DNA of 64,000 nt from UBA8106 sp964569695 (GTDB taxonomy: Bacteria > Acidobacteriota > Vicinamibacteria > Vicinamibacterales > UBA823), in contig CAZMUA010000003.1 in the NCBI GenBank assembly GCA_964569695.1, positions 98,207 through 162,206 of the forward strand, given 5' to 3'. Position 1 is the stretch's first letter. Every line of letters starts with the position of its first letter. Shown in pieces: positions 61,382-64,000 of this stretch. The notes beneath the pieces are model-generated. The model had not been told where the DNA came from. It made no database searches and saw nothing but the letters and a program-made list of their open reading frames with translations. Made by a program: the position numbers and the translations under genes.

Positions 61382-62797
61382 ATGCGTCTCTATAACACCT
61401 TGACCCGTCGTGAAGAAATATTTACGCCAAGTCGTGGGCAGTTGGTGCGCATGTACACCTGTGGTTTGACTGTTTATGCGAGAGGGCATATCGGAAATTT
61501 TCGGACATTTGTTGCACTGGACGTACTTCGACGTGCGCTCAAATATGAGGAAAGTTATCAAGTTCAACAAATCATGAACTTCACCGATGTTGATGATCGC
61601 ACCATCGCTGCTTCTAGATCTGCTGAAATGTCGTTACGTGATTACACAAATCAGTACATCGAGGCATTCCGTGAGGATGCTCTAGCACTTGGGCTCGAAC
61701 CTGCAGAGGAGCAACCTCGGGCTACTGATGAAGCAAATCTTCGAGCGATGACCGAGATGATTCAGGCTCTTGAGGCTAACGGGCACACCTATAGGCGTGC
61801 CGGATCGATTTATTTCAAAATTTCGACTTTGCCACAGTATGGCAAATTGGCGCAGCTCGATCCTGAGGGTATCAAATCTGGTGCTCGTATTGATAGTGAT
61901 CAATATAACAAGGAAAACGCCCGTGACTTTGTTTTGTGGAAATCAGCAAAACCGGAGGAACCGTCTTGGGATTTTGGCATTGGACCCGGTCGTCCAGGGT
62001 GGCACATTGAATGTTCAGCGATGGCCTTACGTTTGCTCGACGGTTCTCCAATTGATATTCATGCTGGCGGCGTCGATTTAATTTTTCCGCATCACGAGAA
62101 CGAGATTGCACAGAGTGAAGGTATGACCAGCGAACAGTTTTCTCGTTATTGGGTCCATGTTGAACATTTACTGTTGGACCAAGGTGAGAAGATGTCAAAG
62201 TCGGTTGGTAATGTATTGACCGTGCCGGAGATTCTTAAGAAAGGGTACAGAGCTTCGGTGCTACGTTATGTTCTATTATCCGTGCATTATCGTAAGCAAC
62301 TTAAGTTTACTTGGCAGAGTATGGAGCAGGCCGATGAGTCGCTTGCTAGATTAATCGATTGTTTGGCCCGTCTGGACCGCATCGTCTCGACCGGTATGTA
62401 TCCGGTAATGTCTGAGCAGACAGCGTCAGCCCGCGCAGCTTTTTCTGCAATGATTGCTGATGACTTGAATGTTCCAGGTGGTCTTGGAGTTATTTTCGAG
62501 TTCGTTCGTGCTATTAATGTCGCTGTTGATCAGGAGGAGTTGGGGACTGGTAATGTCGAAGAGATTCGCGATGCATTCAAGCAATTTGACCGAGTGCTAG
62601 GCTTTATCAGTTTGCGTCAAGCAGAGGATATAGCTCCACCGGTTTCAGTCGAAGAAATTGAACAACTAATTGCCGATCGCAAGTCGTTACGTAAGCTGCG
62701 AGATTTTGCAGCGGCTGATCAGATTCGCACAGATCTTGATGCGCGAGGTATTCTGCTTGAGGATGACTCCACTGGTACCAGGTGGAAGCGAAAATAG
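61382..62797 (+). CDS. cysS: Cysteinyl-tRNA synthetase
   Basis: CysRS charges tRNA-Cys with cysteine. The N-terminal zinc and HIGH region is YTCGLTVYARGHIGNFRTF, with HIGN in place of HIGH. The second zinc cysteine and histidines are in GWHIECSAM and FPHHENEIAQSE, and the KMSKS loop is GEKMSKSVGNV. Length is 471 residues. A tRNA-Cys gene lies 282 bases downstream, so enzyme and substrate are encoded side by side. Confidence 0.96.
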   Translation: MRLYNTLTRREEIFTPSRGQLVRMYTCGLTVYARGHIGNFRTFVALDVLRRALKYEESYQVQQIMNFTDVDDRTIAASRSAEMSLRDYTNQYIEAFREDALALGLEPAEEQPRATDEANLRAMTEMIQALEANGHTYRRAGSIYFKISTLPQYGKLAQLDPEGIKSGARIDSDQYNKENARDFVLWKSAKPEEPSWDFGIGPGRPGWHIECSAMALRLLDGSPIDIHAGGVDLIFPHHENEIAQSEGMTSEQFSRYWVHVEHLLLDQGEKMSKSVGNVLTVPEILKKGYRASVLRYVLLSVHYRKQLKFTWQSMEQADESLARLIDCLARLDRIVSTGMYPVMSEQTASARAAFSAMIADDLNVPGGLGVIFEFVRAINVAVDQEELGTGNVEEIRDAFKQFDRVLGFISLRQAEDIAPPVSVEEIEQLIADRKSLRKLRDFAAADQIRTDLDARGILLEDDSTGTRWKRK

Positions 62798-62815
62798 GGA
62801 CAGTTGTTTAAGAAG

Positions 62816-62831
62816 CGCTAATTGTTTAGCG
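62816..62831 (+). terminator. Weak hairpin after cysS
   Basis: CGCTAA (62816-62821) and TTAGCG (62826-62831) pair around TTGT, followed by GATTTCTCT. The stem is short and the tail is only T-rich, so termination is doubtful. Confidence 0.35.
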
Positions 62832-62916
62832 GATTTCTCTACAAAGAAGTCTCCAATTTCACTGGGCAGTAGGTTGGTTTACTGGGACTGCTGTGTCTTG
62901 TTGCTTGTCGGATAGC

Positions 62917-62922
62917 TATGAT
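62917..62922 (+). promoter_or_regulatory. Possible -10 for tRNA-Gly
   Basis: TATGAT at 62917-62922 would start transcription near 62929, about 20 bases before the tRNA. The -35 is unclear. Confidence 0.3.
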
Positions 62923-62949
62923 AACGTAATCTTTGTTGTGGCGTGGTGA

Positions 62950-63024
62950 GCGGGAGTAACTCAGTGGTAGAGTGCGACCTTGCCAAGGTCGAAGTCGCGG
63001 GTTCGAATCCCGTTTCCCGCTCCA
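62950..63024 (+). tRNA. tRNA-Gly (anticodon GCC)
   Basis: The acceptor GCGGGAG pairs with TTCCCGC (one G-U pair). The D arm (CTCAGTGGTAGAG), anticodon loop with GCC at 62982-62984 and T arm GCGGGTTCGAATCCCGT are complete. The discriminator is T, as expected for glycine, and CCA is encoded. The unit is 75 nt including CCA. Confidence 0.97.
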
Positions 63025-63034
63025 GTTTTTTTTG

Positions 63035-63057
63035 AACCCGCCGGCGCGGGTTTTTTT
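63035..63057 (+). terminator. Strong intrinsic terminator between the tRNA genes
   Basis: AACCCGC (63035-63041) and GCGGGTT (63046-63052) pair around CGGC, followed by a run of T. This is the best intrinsic terminator in the window. It would end the tRNA-Gly transcript before tRNA-Cys. Confidence 0.85.
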
Positions 63058-63079
63058 GTGTCCGTGGTCTATTTTGATA

Positions 63080-63153
<74 letters not shown>

Positions 63154-63154
63154 C

Positions 63155-64000
63155 TTATTCGGTACGGGGAGTTCCACGCTTTCGGTCTCGCATGTACAAA
63201 ATTCCAAAAATAATGGCGAGCAGAATACACAGGGAAGACACATAGCGGAACGAGATTCGACCTCCGTGATTGTCCGCAGGGGCAAGCAGTGCTGAGGCTC
63301 GGCTCGTGAAATCAGCATTACTATCGAATCTTGCTACGCTCCGAAGAGCTGTCGCGGTGGCGATCGGCGGTAACTGTCCTCCAGCGACCGAGGCTGCAGT
63401 CAGAACCGCCTGCGCTTCTTCGCCGGCGGCCTGTATCTCAGCGCCGGCTTCTCCTTGTGCCTGGGCTGCCAAATCTGGCAATATTTCGACCGCTTCGGTT
63501 AGTATTTGCTTGGTTTCGACGGGGTCCAGTCTTTCGTGCCCATATGTGTCAGCAATGTTTCCCATGATCGGCGTAGTGAAAGCCCCTGCCGTTAACGCCC
63601 CAATACCACCAAGCAGGGCGAGAGCTAGCGCGCCTCCTTTCGGCACTCTTTCAGCTGCGACTCCTAACATTGTTGGCCAAAAATACGATGTACCAATGGC
63701 GAACACCGCTCCGGCTGCAAAGGCCACTCCCATCGTTTCAGCGTAACTCAGCCACCAGAGTCCTACGCCGGAAACCACGGCACAGACCGTTAGGACGCCG
63801 GTCGCTGAGAGACGATGAACGACTGGCCCAGCAAATTGACGCATGATGGCCATCAAGCCGTTGATCCATGCGAGGAGAAGAATGCCAGGGATTCCCACGG
63901 CGGCAAAGATTGCGGGTGTCCACTTTCCTGGGCCGAGTTCCACCGAAGCGGTGAGCATCATGCAGAAGAAAAGCACTAGGAATAGTGGTCGCGTTAATGT
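63155..64000 (-). CDS. MFS transporter, C-terminal part (runs off the window)
   Basis: The frame stays open to the window edge (TLTRPLFLV... reads into the rest), so the 5' end is missing; 281 codons are present. Six or so hydrophobic helices are visible, with a long hydrophilic, Ala/Glu-rich loop (PDLAAQAQGEAGAEIQAAGE) before the last helix. The tail RDRKRGTPRTE is cytoplasmic. It resembles sugar or nucleoside transporters of the major facilitator superfamily, but the substrate cannot be read from this half. Confidence 0.8.
   Translation of the reverse strand, partial: TLTRPLFLVLFFCMMLTASVELGPGKWTPAIFAAVGIPGILLLAWINGLMAIMRQFAGPVVHRLSATGVLTVCAVVSGVGLWWLSYAETMGVAFAAGAVFAIGTSYFWPTMLGVAAERVPKGGALALALLGGIGALTAGAFTTPIMGNIADTYGHERLDPVETKQILTEAVEILPDLAAQAQGEAGAEIQAAGEEAQAVLTAASVAGGQLPPIATATALRSVARFDSNADFTSRASALLAPADNHGGRISFRYVSSLCILLAIIFGILYMRDRKRGTPRTE

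Overview
The window reads as chromosomal housekeeping DNA of a Gram-negative (diderm) bacterium. An outer membrane is shown by BamA, a Skp-like chaperone, LptE, LolC/LolD, a FabZ-LpxA fusion, LpxI and a TonB-like protein. Menaquinone appears to be made by the futalosine route. A BshC homologue, a DUF1844 protein and Ser/Thr kinase sequences are also present. This mix best fits Acidobacteriota (perhaps Vicinamibacteria), but that placement is inference from gene content and has not been checked against any database. Nothing looks like a phage, plasmid, insertion sequence or CRISPR locus. The only signs of accessory content are one 2-oxoglutarate dioxygenase gene, one truncated kinase relic and one degenerate radical-SAM relative.

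Layout, left to right. Positions 1-13117 (+): nusB, lysS, lolC, lolD, then clpC with its own promoter, then an envelope block (bamA, skp, fabZ-lpxA fusion, lpxI, a Gfo/Idh/MocA oxidoreductase). Positions 13148-21070 (+): a menaquinone block (UbiD-type decarboxylase, an MqnE-like protein without Fe-S cysteines, mqnA, mqnC, an amidohydrolase, a UbiA-type prenyltransferase, ubiX, ubiE/menG). Positions 21132-25655 (+): tonB-like, miaA, deoB, dGTPase. Positions 25714-29766 (+): DUF177, rpmF, fabD, fabG, acpP, fabF. Positions 29847-33237 (+): both ETF subunits and ETF-quinone oxidoreductase. Positions 33256-39148 (+): DUF374 acyltransferase, histone-deacetylase-like protein, leuS, lptE, holA.

From 39163 to 45276 the minus strand carries a Ser/Thr kinase, ilvE, recX, alaS, an S4 protein and rpsT (listed in transcription order). 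rsmE is a single plus-strand gene at 45386-46132. From 53426 down to 46164 the minus strand carries bshC, xdhC-like, hrcA, grpE, dnaJ, prmA and a PhyH-type dioxygenase. carA and carB follow on plus, preceded by a kinase N-lobe relic. mazG is convergent. A DUF1844 gene, a PhnP-like hydrolase, ribF and cysS come next, then tRNA-Gly(GCC) and tRNA-Cys(GCA) separated by a strong terminator. A minus-strand MFS transporter runs off the right edge.

How it works together: fatty acids made by Fab enzymes on AcpP supply the lipid A enzymes and membrane lipids, and Bam/Lol/Lpt parts build the outer membrane. ETF and ETF-QO send acyl-CoA electrons to the quinone pool, which the mqn block would supply as menaquinone. 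The two most interesting observations are the MqnE-like protein that has lost every radical-SAM cysteine inside an otherwise orthodox futalosine cluster, and the truncated kinase N-lobe ORF whose stop codon overlaps the carA start.
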